Source: Lachnospiraceae bacterium UBA7182
GTDB taxonomy: Bacteria > Bacillota > Clostridia > Lachnospirales > Lachnospiraceae
DNA: 19,439 nt
Direction of reading: 5' to 3'
NCBI GenBank assembly: GCA_002491115.1
Contig: DKVI01000090.1
Span: 1-19,439, forward strand
Both the position numbers and the translations under genes were made by a program. Each line of letters starts with the position of its first letter. Position 1 is the first letter of the stretch. A model generated the notes under the pieces. It saw only the letters and a list, made by a program, of their open reading frames with translations. It ran no database searches and was not told the origin of the DNA. Shown in pieces: positions 7,207-14,646 of the stretch.

Positions 7207-8075
7207 GCGCAGCAGCCGCTGATTTCTTTTTTGCAATCCTCGTTTACCACAATCACTTCTCCGTGTGCATTTTCAATATCCATAATAATTTCACCGACCT
7301 GCGGCGCATAGATATGCCCGGACATCGGGTTTTTAATGCTGACGACGGGAGCAATCAGGGTAGCTTCCACATGGGAACGCTCAAAGGAAAGATCAGTATC
7401 AATCATTTCACAGTTGACAAGTTTCAGATTTTTACAGTAGCAAAGCGGCTGTGTCCCGATAATTTTGCAGTTTTCAAAGGTGATGTTTTCGCTGTACCAC
7501 GCAAGATATTCGCCTTTTACAACGCTGTTTTTTACCGTAATATTTTTTGCGTGCCAGAATGCGTCTTTGGTATCAAACGTACAGTTTTCAAAAACGGAAT
7601 CGGTAATGTACTGAAACGAGTATTTACCTTTCATACGGACATCGCGGAAAGTCAGATGATCGGAGCGCATCATAAAATATTCGCTCTCAACATTACAATC
7701 CTCCATTTCAATCCCGCGGACAGACCAGCCAAATTCGGGAGAAATAATGTCACAGCCGCGCATTTTAACAGCGGCACATTCACGCAGAGCCTTAATGCCG
7801 TGAAGTCTGGTATCGTTAATCTCCACATTTTCCGAATACCAAAGGGCCGCCCTGCAGGCTGCCGTCATTTCCGAATTTTCGATTTTCAGTCCTGTGTCGT
7901 GCCAGAACGGATAGCGGAGATTAAAAAAACAATTATCTACCGCAACATCGCTGCTCTCCTTAAAAGCGCTTTCACCGTCGGCGGGGCCGTCAAAAGCACA
8001 GTCTTTTACTAAAATATCCCGTACCCCATAAAGAGCTCTTTCTTCATCAAAAGTTTTGTTTGTAATCGTTGTCAT
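7203..8075 (-). CDS. DUF3737 family protein (right-handed beta-helix)
   Basis: A 290-residue cytoplasmic protein made of short repeats of the type 'v..C.f......w...n..i.n..' through most of its length, for example ITVKNSVVKGEYLAWYSENI then TFENCKIIGTQPLCYC. That matches the DUF3737 family, predicted to be pectate-lyase-like right-handed beta-helices of unknown function. I prefer the ATG at 8075 (start MTTITNKTF), nine bases after AAAGGAG; the ATG at 8081 is only three bases away from it. The opening MTTITNKTFDEERALYG and the Cys-rich tail (ISGCCA) are typical of the family. It sits 60 bases after a cyclophilin-like lipoprotein and before the LysE-type exporter. Confidence 0.85.
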   Translation of the reverse strand: MTTITNKTFDEERALYGVRDILVKDCAFDGPADGESAFKESSDVAVDNCFFNLRYPFWHDTGLKIENSEMTAACRAALWYSENVEINDTRLHGIKALRECAAVKMRGCDIISPEFGWSVRGIEMEDCNVESEYFMMRSDHLTFRDVRMKGKYSFQYITDSVFENCTFDTKDAFWHAKNITVKNSVVKGEYLAWYSENITFENCKIIGTQPLCYCKNLKLVNCEMIDTDLSFERSHVEATLIAPVVSIKNPMSGHIYAPQVGEIIMDIENAHGEVIVVNEDCKKEISGCCA

Positions 8076-8135
8076 AATCATATACTCCTTTCGAAGGTTA
8101 TTTTATTTCTTTGTTTTCTTCTTTTCTGTACCGCG

Positions 8136-8741
8136 TCATTCTCCGTCACTGATCTGAACGATTTTATTGCCCCAGCCTTCCAGCACCGGATTTTCCTCAA
8201 CTGCCGTCACAAATTCTTCCGTATAATCGAAATAGCCGACCGGCGTATATTCTCCGGAAACCTCTGCATCCTGATAGAACAGTATGATACGGTTCGGTTC
8301 GGAGTAGTAGACCGTCCCGGCCTGCTCGGAGGTAATGCTTTCCGGACTGGACGGAACTTCATAGCGGCTGGGAATATCATAATACTGCATAACTTCCCAG
8401 TCTTCATAATCATCATAGTGATAGATGGGAAGTCTCCAGTCAGCGGTTCCCACATGGCGGGCAATGGCCGCTGCCGTTTCATTCTCATAGAGATGCAGGG
8501 TAAATGCTTCTCCGGCATCTCCGAACCGGACAACCAGGTCAGCAACAGCCGAATCCTGCACCGTGTTTTCTGCCCCGGCATTTTCTCCATTTTCCGGTGT
8601 CTGTACCGTATTCTGTGATCCGTCGGCGGAAAGAGCGGCCGATTCGGCGCCGTCGGTCCGCCCGCATCCGGCACTGAAAATGGTTAGCGTAAACGCAAGC
8701 GCCAAGATAGGGGAAATACGTTTTTTCATTGTTCTTTTCAT
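8136..8741 (-). CDS. Cyclophilin-like lipoprotein (proximal copy)
   Basis: A 201-residue lipoprotein. The ATG at 8741 (MKRTMKKRIS) is chosen because GGAAAGGA lies six bases upstream; the ATG at 8747 abuts it. Signal core ISPILALAFTLTI and lipobox FSAGC are followed by a long Ala/Glu/Asn/Thr linker. The folded part begins near DLVVRFGDAGEAFTLHLYEN and contains 'AGTVYYSEPNRIILFYQDAE' and 'YTPVGYFDYTEEF', equivalent to the GDivLY...iviFY and Y.rlG motifs of cyclophilin-like domains. The usual GD before the central strand is GT here, and an acidic Tyr/Asp insert (YHYDDYEDWEVMQYYD) is present, so this copy is divergent. It follows the ABC permease by 61 bases. Confidence 0.75.
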   Translation of the reverse strand: MKRTMKKRISPILALAFTLTIFSAGCGRTDGAESAALSADGSQNTVQTPENGENAGAENTVQDSAVADLVVRFGDAGEAFTLHLYENETAAAIARHVGTADWRLPIYHYDDYEDWEVMQYYDIPSRYEVPSSPESITSEQAGTVYYSEPNRIILFYQDAEVSGEYTPVGYFDYTEEFVTAVEENPVLEGWGNKIVQISDGE

Positions 8742-8755
8742 GATCATTCCTTTCC

Positions 8756-8772
8756 TGCGCCGTCCCGGCGCA
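8756..8772 (-). other. Short GC hairpin between permease and lipoprotein genes
   Basis: TGCGCC and GGCGCA form a perfect six-base stem around a five-base loop, placed between the permease stop and the ribosome site of the following lipoprotein gene. There is no T-run, so it is not a terminator. It may set relative expression by protecting upstream mRNA or partly covering the ribosome site. Confidence 0.45.
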
Positions 8773-8802
8773 TTTGATTTCTATTTATTTTGTGTACCTT
8801 TT

Positions 8803-11157
8803 TTATTCGGAGATCAGAATCGTTACGTCTGTCTTCTTTAATCGGCCTGCTGTCAGAAAAGCAAAGCCGGTAAACAGAAGCGTCACCGTCAGAACAGGCA
8901 GTAAAACGCTGACCATAGATGGCGATGAAGCAAAATTGCTGATACCCGCCAGCTTCATCGCGGCAGATACGATTGGATCTGTCAGGAAAGCTGCCAATAT
9001 AAGACCAATGACAGACCCCGGCAGCGCGATCATGGCAAATCGCAGAGAAAAGGACAACCTAAGACTCCGGTTCGTAAAACCGAGGGCTTTATAAATCCCC
9101 ATATCCCGCTGTTCCGCGGCTAACAGCCTGCTGCCGGTCAGCGCCGTTACCACCAGAATAAATCCCGCCGTCATGACATACAGAACTATCATCAGCGCCC
9201 GCATGGCAGAAATGATGCCGAACAACCCCGGCCATGTGTTTTCATGGATATGAATATCACCGCCGTAGGTGTCTTCCAATGCCGATATAACAGCCGCTTT
9301 TTGGGTTGTGTCCTCCAGAAAATAATGATGACACCACAACTGCGGAGCGTCCTGCCCGATTTTCAGATACCCCTCCCGGCTCATTCCTGCATTGTCACCC
9401 ATACCATTGGCACAGGAATAAATACCGGAAACGATATACTCCCCACTGCCACTGTCCCCTGTAACCGTCACGCTGTCTCCAATCTGTACACCCAGATTGG
9501 CTGCCACAAATTCTGTCAGGACAATCTCATCCTCTCCCAGACAGGTTCGGCCCTCCAGAATATGAAACCGCTCAGGTTCTGTAATCACATTGGCGGTATA
9601 ATCCATCCCGTCTACCGCCACATTGGGCATGGCAAGGAGATAATCATCGGTAATCCCGGAATAGCGGCGTATCATTTCTTCCGCCTCTTCTATGGACGAT
9701 TCCCCGAACATCTGCACGCCAATATCATGGTCGGCCGGATTAAAGGCGTCCATCATACCCTTTCCGTCCGGCCCCAGCCAGTTATCCATGCGCCCGATCA
9801 TGGACGTAATGAATACCAGTAAAACCGCCACCATGCAGGCCCCCGCATACCTGCGTTTTCCACTCATGAGTTGACGAAGGGCAATGCTCAAATGCAGATA
9901 CCCCGGGACAATCGGTGTTCTTTGGATTTTTCCTGTTCCATCTCCTCCTGCTTCGCCCCGGATTGCCTTCATGGGGGCAATCTCCTGAACGGGCCGGGTC
10001 TTTGCCAGAATGAATAAAATCATCCAAGCGAATACAGCTCCAAAGAAAAGAGCGCTCCATCCGGGAGGCGGCAGACTGACAGGGACGCGGATTCCTGTTG
10101 TGGTCAAAGTCATACTGCTTACCACGCGGCTAAGCGGCAGGGAAGCGCCAAGACCAAAGATCATGCCTCCCACAATACTGATCAAATACTGCGCAAGCTG
10201 CAGTCTCTGAAGATCTCCTCCGGTGAATCCTGTCGTTTTCAGAATTCCCATATTGACATAGTCCGTTTCGATACCGGTGCGGATGCTGTATCCCAGCACA
10301 ATCATCACCACAAACAGCAGCACCAGCACAAAAGCCAGCAAAAGTACACCGAACGCATTCTGTAAAATCAGCATAAAACCTGCAATCGCGCTCTCACTGT
10401 GGATAAACTCCGCACAGGAGGACAACGCTGTATGCTCATTGATGACCTGATTCAGCTCTGCCGCGGATAACGCATTGGACCGGGCAGCAAAGATATGGAG
10501 CATGGCGCCCTCTCTTGCCAGCGCGTCAATGCCGGAGGATTGTACCACCTGCCGGATCTCCAGAAAATCTTCCCCGCCAATCAGGAAACCCTTCATACCG
10601 ATCATGAAGCTTCCCATGAACGGGTCCTCATAAAAACCTGCCACCGTAAACACCTTATCCCGTCCGGCCCTCGCAATGGGGAAGCGAATCTCATCGCCGA
10701 CAGAAAGCCCCATCATGGACACCATGGAAGGAGAAACATAGATTTCTCCTGCAAAAACTGCGGCAGGCGGTTCTTCGTATCCCTGTAAATCCTCCGAGAA
10801 AAAGCGGTACCGGTTTTCTTCGGCATGGTATCGAATGAGCTGGCCTTCACTGTCCGACTCCTGCTCCTCTACGGTATAGTCGGAGAAAAACAATTCCTGT
10901 GTTTCCACCTGGGAAACCTCCGGAATGCGGCTGATTTCTTCCGACAGACTGTTTGTATCCGGCAAACCGGATACCCATGCCGTCAGATCACCAAAACCGG
11001 CCCGTTCTATTTCCGAGTTGATGTAGCTTCCTGCATTCGCCCAGACAGACAGCGCCACGCCCAGGGCCGCACAGGTAAAAAACAGTAAAATCCAAACGCC
11101 AAACAAAGCGCCCCGATGCCGTTTCAGGTTTGCTTTCAATACTGTCTTATATCCCAT
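8803..11157 (-). CDS. ABC transporter permease with two FtsX domains (MacB/YknZ-like)
   Basis: A 784-residue permease of the FtsX/MacB superfamily, partner of the ATPase encoded nine bases upstream. Layout: an N-terminal helix (about 16-40), a large extracytoplasmic domain (about 42-260) with MacB-type features (PAAVFAGEIYVSPSMVSMMG, VGDEIRFPI), three helices (about 262-395), a second single helix (about 435-455), a second outer domain (about 460-640, with VTVTGDSGSGEYIVSGIYS) and three last helices. The motifs GILKTTGFTGGDLQRLQ and GIYKALGFTNRSLRLSF are the coupling segments before each FtsX half. This type moves lipoproteins, peptides or lipids outward, or works as a mechanotransmitter; it rarely imports. 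The ATG at 11157 follows GAGGGG. Full length. Confidence 0.9.
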   Translation of the reverse strand: MGYKTVLKANLKRHRGALFGVWILLFFTCAALGVALSVWANAGSYINSEIERAGFGDLTAWVSGLPDTNSLSEEISRIPEVSQVETQELFFSDYTVEEQESDSEGQLIRYHAEENRYRFFSEDLQGYEEPPAAVFAGEIYVSPSMVSMMGLSVGDEIRFPIARAGRDKVFTVAGFYEDPFMGSFMIGMKGFLIGGEDFLEIRQVVQSSGIDALAREGAMLHIFAARSNALSAAELNQVINEHTALSSCAEFIHSESAIAGFMLILQNAFGVLLLAFVLVLLFVVMIVLGYSIRTGIETDYVNMGILKTTGFTGGDLQRLQLAQYLISIVGGMIFGLGASLPLSRVVSSMTLTTTGIRVPVSLPPPGWSALFFGAVFAWMILFILAKTRPVQEIAPMKAIRGEAGGDGTGKIQRTPIVPGYLHLSIALRQLMSGKRRYAGACMVAVLLVFITSMIGRMDNWLGPDGKGMMDAFNPADHDIGVQMFGESSIEEAEEMIRRYSGITDDYLLAMPNVAVDGMDYTANVITEPERFHILEGRTCLGEDEIVLTEFVAANLGVQIGDSVTVTGDSGSGEYIVSGIYSCANGMGDNAGMSREGYLKIGQDAPQLWCHHYFLEDTTQKAAVISALEDTYGGDIHIHENTWPGLFGIISAMRALMIVLYVMTAGFILVVTALTGSRLLAAEQRDMGIYKALGFTNRSLRLSFSLRFAMIALPGSVIGLILAAFLTDPIVSAAMKLAGISNFASSPSMVSVLLPVLTVTLLFTGFAFLTAGRLKKTDVTILISE

Positions 11158-11166
11158 ACGCGCCCC

Positions 11167-11928
11167 TCACCATTGCAAAGAGGACAGCCATACGGAAATT
11201 TTATCTTCCCGCGCTCTTGCATCCTCTTCCCGGAAAGCCGGCAGTGTCAGTTCATCCAGAATCTGTCCGTCCTCCAGATAAAGAATCCGGTTCCCCCGGA
11301 CCGCCGCCTTTGCGTCATGGGTAACCATCAAAATGCTCTGACCGTTTTCATGTAATCTGGACAACAGATTGAGTACTTCTTCGCTGTTGGACTTATTCAA
11401 TGCCCCGGTGGGTTCGTCGGCAAAAATCAGGCCGGGATCTCCGATCATCGCTCTGGCAATAGCCGCCCGCTGCGCTTCGCCTCCGGATACCTGAGAGGGA
11501 AGCCGGTCTTTTGCATTTTCCACATGCATCAGTTTCAGAAGCTCCCTGGCTCTTTGCCGAACCTCTTTCGGACCTGCCGTTTTTGTCATGTACCCAGCTA
11601 CTGCGACGTTTTCAAATAAGGTCAGATTGCTTACCAGGTGGGTCTGCTGGAATACGAAACCAAATTCTCTTGCTCTAAGGGCGGCTTTTCTGTTCTCCGA
11701 AAGACGGTTCAGGGGTTGACCCTTATAGAGAATCTCCCCGTCCGTAATGCTGTCCATACCGCTCAGGGCATAGAGCAGCGTGGATTTACCCGCACCGGAG
11801 GCTCCCATGATAATGGTGAAATCGCCCTTATAAATTTCTACATTGACGGATTGCAGAATCCGGGGTTCGGCACCGTTTTCCTGAAACGATTTACATATAT
11901 TTGTACCTTTCAGCAAGATTTCTTTCAT
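11167..11928 (-). CDS. ABC transporter ATP-binding protein (MacB/LolD-like)
   Basis: A 253-residue ABC ATPase of the MacB/LolD class, which drives FtsX-type permeases. Visible: Walker A MGASGAGKST (residues 41-50), the Q-loop in FVFQQTHLV, signature VSGGEAQR (147-154; Glu replaces the usual Gln of SGGQ), Walker B LIFADEP (167-173) and the H-loop MVTHD (His204). About 25 residues follow the last conserved strand (EEDARAREDKISVWLSSLQW), slightly longer than the core. The ATG at 11928 overlaps the upstream stop as ATGA, and the permease starts nine bases after the stop, so ligase, ATPase and permease are translationally linked. Confidence 0.92.
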   Translation of the reverse strand: MKEILLKGTNICKSFQENGAEPRILQSVNVEIYKGDFTIIMGASGAGKSTLLYALSGMDSITDGEILYKGQPLNRLSENRKAALRAREFGFVFQQTHLVSNLTLFENVAVAGYMTKTAGPKEVRQRARELLKLMHVENAKDRLPSQVSGGEAQRAAIARAMIGDPGLIFADEPTGALNKSNSEEVLNLLSRLHENGQSILMVTHDAKAAVRGNRILYLEDGQILDELTLPAFREEDARAREDKISVWLSSLQW

Positions 11929-13295
11929 CCTGCCATCCTCTCTTTCTCATCCGTTCCTACAATCAACTGCTTCTTGCCGGTTCTGGGGTTCGGACGGATT
12001 TCTTCTACAAAACGCACATAGAACTGCACATAAGTAAGTCTTTTCTCGCTCAGAATGGATTTCATCTGACAGAGCATTTCTTCGCGGATCGCATCTTCCG
12101 AAGCCGTATTCGATATTTCCGCCAGCATTTCAAAAGAATCCTTTCCCATCTGACGGAACTGGTAATCCATCAATCCCTCGATGCAGAAGCCTTCAATGGC
12201 AAGGGGATGCAGAAACTCCCGGTTTCCGTCCTCATCTTCAAACCACAGCAGATCTTCATTCCGGCCCAGAAGCCCCACCGCTTTGGTAAAGGGACAGGCG
12301 CCGCCCTCCTCCGGCTGTTTCAGCGTCAGATTGTCCGAAAGCTGATACCGGATCAAAGGCTGGGCAAAATTATAGAGACATGTCAGATACATTTTCCCGT
12401 TCTCCACCTCTATCACATTCAGGTCATCAAACAGAATCATGCCCTCCTCCGGGGCAGCCTCCACGCCTAATGCCAGAGATTCACTGGCCCCATAGATATT
12501 GACGATCGGCGTACGGAACTGCTCTTCCAGAAACGCACGCAGACTCGTTCCCAAAGGTTCTCCGCAGGAAACAGCCCGGACAAGCTTTGTATCCACCTGC
12601 CCCTGTTTCATCAGTTCCGCCAGTATCTTCATGGCAGACGGATAACCGATCACAATATTGGGCTTAAACGCCCGAAGCCTGCTGACCCACTCTGTCAGCG
12701 GAAGGTTGATATCCAGATATAGCTGCCTGCCGCCTACGCCGTCAATCCCGTCGCCTACGGCCATGGCTCCGCCGTAGCGCCCATCCGTTGCCGCAATATA
12801 GACAATACGGGGGCCATGCACCAGTAACTTCAGGATTTCCGGCATGGACAGATCCCACAGTGCCCCGCGGATAATTCCCAGTAACATCGTATTCCATGCC
12901 TTCTCATCATACAGGAAATATGCGGGTTTCCCTGTACTGCCGGAGGAATGGATCACATGATACCTGTCCTTATATGGCTTTCGGCTTGTCTCTTCCCGGG
13001 CATCAAAACGCCGGATTTCCTCCTGTGTGACATCCGATACCGTAATCAGATCATCAAAATTCTGTAAAAGCTTCCCTTTATCTATGACAGGAAAAGCAGA
13101 AAGAGGGGCAGTCCTTGCCGTTTCTGACCTGATGCCGGCTGCTTCAAAGGCGCGTCTGTAATAATCAGAATGATTCCATGCATACCACAAAAGTTTTCTC
13201 AGTTTTTTCTCCTGCAGCCTGCGGATTTGTATACTGCTTTTTTTCGTATTCCGTTTTAAGCGGAACAGATCCCAAAGTAATTTCAAATATTTCAT
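11925..13295 (-). CDS. PaaK/CapK-like adenylate-forming enzyme
   Basis: A 456-residue member of the phenylacetate-CoA ligase/CapK family. These cytoplasmic enzymes activate a carboxylic acid as an acyl-AMP and often pass it to CoA or a carrier. The ATG at 13295 (MKYLKLLWDL) has GGGAGGA eight bases upstream; open frame before it lies inside the neighbour. Visible: the helical N-terminal part (LRKLLWYAWNHSDYYRRAFE), AMP-binding loop HSSGSTGKP (116-124), YGASES (268-273), RYQLSD (316-321), GRNED (344-348) and a C-terminal lysine region, RTGKKQLIV (439-446). It sits four bases after the amidase-like lipoprotein and overlaps the ATPase by four. CapK relatives also occur in capsule loci, but no other capsule genes are here. 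Substrate unknown. Confidence 0.87.
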   Translation of the reverse strand: MKYLKLLWDLFRLKRNTKKSSIQIRRLQEKKLRKLLWYAWNHSDYYRRAFEAAGIRSETARTAPLSAFPVIDKGKLLQNFDDLITVSDVTQEEIRRFDAREETSRKPYKDRYHVIHSSGSTGKPAYFLYDEKAWNTMLLGIIRGALWDLSMPEILKLLVHGPRIVYIAATDGRYGGAMAVGDGIDGVGGRQLYLDINLPLTEWVSRLRAFKPNIVIGYPSAMKILAELMKQGQVDTKLVRAVSCGEPLGTSLRAFLEEQFRTPIVNIYGASESLALGVEAAPEEGMILFDDLNVIEVENGKMYLTCLYNFAQPLIRYQLSDNLTLKQPEEGGACPFTKAVGLLGRNEDLLWFEDEDGNREFLHPLAIEGFCIEGLMDYQFRQMGKDSFEMLAEISNTASEDAIREEMLCQMKSILSEKRLTYVQFYVRFVEEIRPNPRTGKKQLIVGTDEKERMAG

Positions 13296-13299
13296 GGCT

Positions 13300-14427
13300 T
13301 TAGTCCTCCCTGATTGCAAAGGTGTATGGGTTTTCATAATTCTCTCTGTGCCAGTAATGAGCCACCCCGGCATCCAGATTGAAAACGGCGCTCCATTCTG
13401 TGGATGCAAACTCCTCAAAATTGTCCTTGCTCACACTGTCCAAAGCGTCTCTCATATCCGAAATGCTCATGGTTTCGCTCTCATCCAGCCGGCCAGTCAG
13501 GATCTCGTAGCGTTCATGGGATTGGGCCGTGCCGATTCCATACTTTTCGCCCTCTGCCAAATAGAAATTCGTAACCACCGGTGTGTCCGTTACCACCATC
13601 TCATGATCTATATATTCCACCGCAACGCGATGTCCCGTCCGGTCTGATAACGCGAAATGAATCATCATTCCCATGGAAGCGTGCAGGTCATACTGTCCCA
13701 AAAGCTCCAACGCTTCCTCCACGGTCGCTGCCTGATTTAACAGCAGGCGTACTGCCGTTGTGGTTGTAATATCCGGCTTTTCCGTATTCTGTTCGATCGT
13801 TTCTCCGTCCTGAATCATGTTGACCGACACGGCAAGGCCAGCCTCGTTCATGCCGTCCAAAGGCGCATATAAAGCCGCTAACGTCCGCACCTCATCCAGA
13901 CGGAGCGCCATTCCCACAGTTCCGCCGGCGCCCTGGGTAATAAAGTCCATATTAACCGTGGAGACAGAGGCGTACCCGTTTTCCGGTACAGAAGCAACCA
14001 CCATAGCCTCACAGGTGTTCCAGTCGAAATTCCGGCCAAACAGGGCTTCCCCATCCGGGCTGACTGCCGCGATGGTGCTGCACCCGAAAATATCTCCCGG
14101 GAATTCCAGGTCTATCCCGGAAAGCAGATGCTCTGAAAGATAAGCTGCAACTTCACTGTCAGAAGAAGCGCCGCCCTGGGCAAGAAAATCGTCAAATCCG
14201 TAATCTCCCTCATAGCGCACCGCGAAAAATCCGTCTTCCAGTTTCGTAATCTCTGAGGTCAGAGGAACAGGAATGTACGCTTCTGTTTCATCTGTTTCTG
14301 CTCTACCGCTGTCATTCGTATGCTCTGCTGCCTCGGAATCCGCAGCATCCGACGTTCGGCCGCATCCGCCAGAAACCGTCATCAGCACAGTCAGAGAAAG
14401 AATCATGGCAAATGTTTTTTTCATCAT
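13300..14427 (-). CDS. Lipoprotein C45/choloylglycine-hydrolase-like Ntn hydrolase
   Basis: A 375-residue lipoprotein. The signal peptide ends in lipobox SGGC (Cys22), then an acidic Ser/Thr linker. Residues about 60-375 match the N-terminal-nucleophile amidase/acyltransferase group (linear amide C-N hydrolases, acyl-CoA:6-aminopenicillanate acyltransferase-like): FGCSTIAAVSPDGEALFGRN with Cys116 as expected nucleophile, RNFDW (132-136), DGMNEAGLAVSVN with Asn194, and VVTNF (Asn287). Gly115-Cys116 could be a self-cleavage site, as in C45 enzymes. That would leave a lipid-anchored small chain and a catalytic chain. Such enzymes cut or make amide bonds of acylated amino compounds. The ATG at 14427 follows AAGGAGG at eight bases. 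First gene of the nine-gene unit. Confidence 0.82.
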   Translation of the reverse strand: MMKKTFAMILSLTVLMTVSGGCGRTSDAADSEAAEHTNDSGRAETDETEAYIPVPLTSEITKLEDGFFAVRYEGDYGFDDFLAQGGASSDSEVAAYLSEHLLSGIDLEFPGDIFGCSTIAAVSPDGEALFGRNFDWNTCEAMVVASVPENGYASVSTVNMDFITQGAGGTVGMALRLDEVRTLAALYAPLDGMNEAGLAVSVNMIQDGETIEQNTEKPDITTTTAVRLLLNQAATVEEALELLGQYDLHASMGMMIHFALSDRTGHRVAVEYIDHEMVVTDTPVVTNFYLAEGEKYGIGTAQSHERYEILTGRLDESETMSISDMRDALDSVSKDNFEEFASTEWSAVFNLDAGVAHYWHRENYENPYTFAIRED

Positions 14428-14464
14428 GGTTCAAACCTCCTTAAAATGTCCTGTTGGTATGTTT

Positions 14465-14493
14465 ATTGTACTTTCACACACACGGAATAGCAA
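14465..14493 (-). promoter_or_regulatory. Promoter of the nine-gene unit
   Basis: On the minus strand TTGCTA (14488-14493) and TACAAT (14465-14470) are separated by exactly 17 bases. The -10 matches five of six consensus positions and the -35 four. Expected transcription start is near 14458, about 30 bases before the ATG at 14427. The middling -35 fits a promoter that needs an activator such as the divergent LysR protein. Confidence 0.65.
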
Positions 14494-14499
14494 ATACTT

Positions 14500-14510
14500 A
14501 TATCGGATAT
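14500..14510. promoter_or_regulatory. Candidate LysR operator palindrome
   Basis: ATATC-G-GATAT is a perfect 11-bp palindrome just upstream of the -35 of the nine-gene unit and between the two divergent promoters. That is the usual place for a LysR-type binding site. LysR sites are often T-N11-A dyads; T14501 and A14513 fit that spacing. Binding is inferred from position only. Confidence 0.45.
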
Positions 14511-14520
14511 CCAGACATAG

Positions 14521-14549
14521 TTGACAGGCATACCGCGATCCGCTATAAT
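14521..14549 (+). promoter_or_regulatory. Perfect-consensus promoter of the LysR gene
   Basis: TTGACA (14521-14526), a 17-base spacer and TATAAT (14544-14549) give a full match to the sigma-A consensus. Transcription should start near 14556, leaving a leader of about 90 bases before the chosen ATG at 14647. The -35 lies ten bases from the ATATC palindrome, so self-repression by the LysR protein is plausible. Confidence 0.85.
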
Positions 14550-14553
14550 AAAA

Positions 14554-14609
14554 CAAATCAGCGAACCGAAGTATGAGCTGATTTGCGCTGCTTCTCGAAA
14601 AGCACAGCG
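14554..14609 (+). promoter_or_regulatory. Two stem-loops in the LysR leader
   Basis: CAAATCAGC (14554-14562) pairs perfectly with GCTGATTTG (14577-14585) around 14 bases. Directly after it, CGCTG-CTT (14586-14593) pairs with AAG-CA-CAGCG (14600-14609) with a two-base bulge. The first stem begins at about the transcription start. There is no T-run, so simple termination is unlikely. As DNA, the first repeat could also be an operator overlapping the start site. Confidence 0.5.
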
Positions 14610-14646
14610 ATCGGGAAAATACCTATAGAGCATGGAGGCAGATTTT

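Noticed and set aside
7263..8012. Long plus-strand open frame of 249 codons opposite DUF3737
   Set aside because: It is antisense to a well-recognised repeat protein, has no ribosome site and no domain; its length comes from the beta-helix repeat codon pattern.
12041..13418. Longer N-terminus for the adenylate-forming enzyme, starting at 13418
   Set aside because: The extra 41 residues overlap the end of the amidase-like gene and have no family resemblance; the ATG at 13295 has a strong ribosome site.
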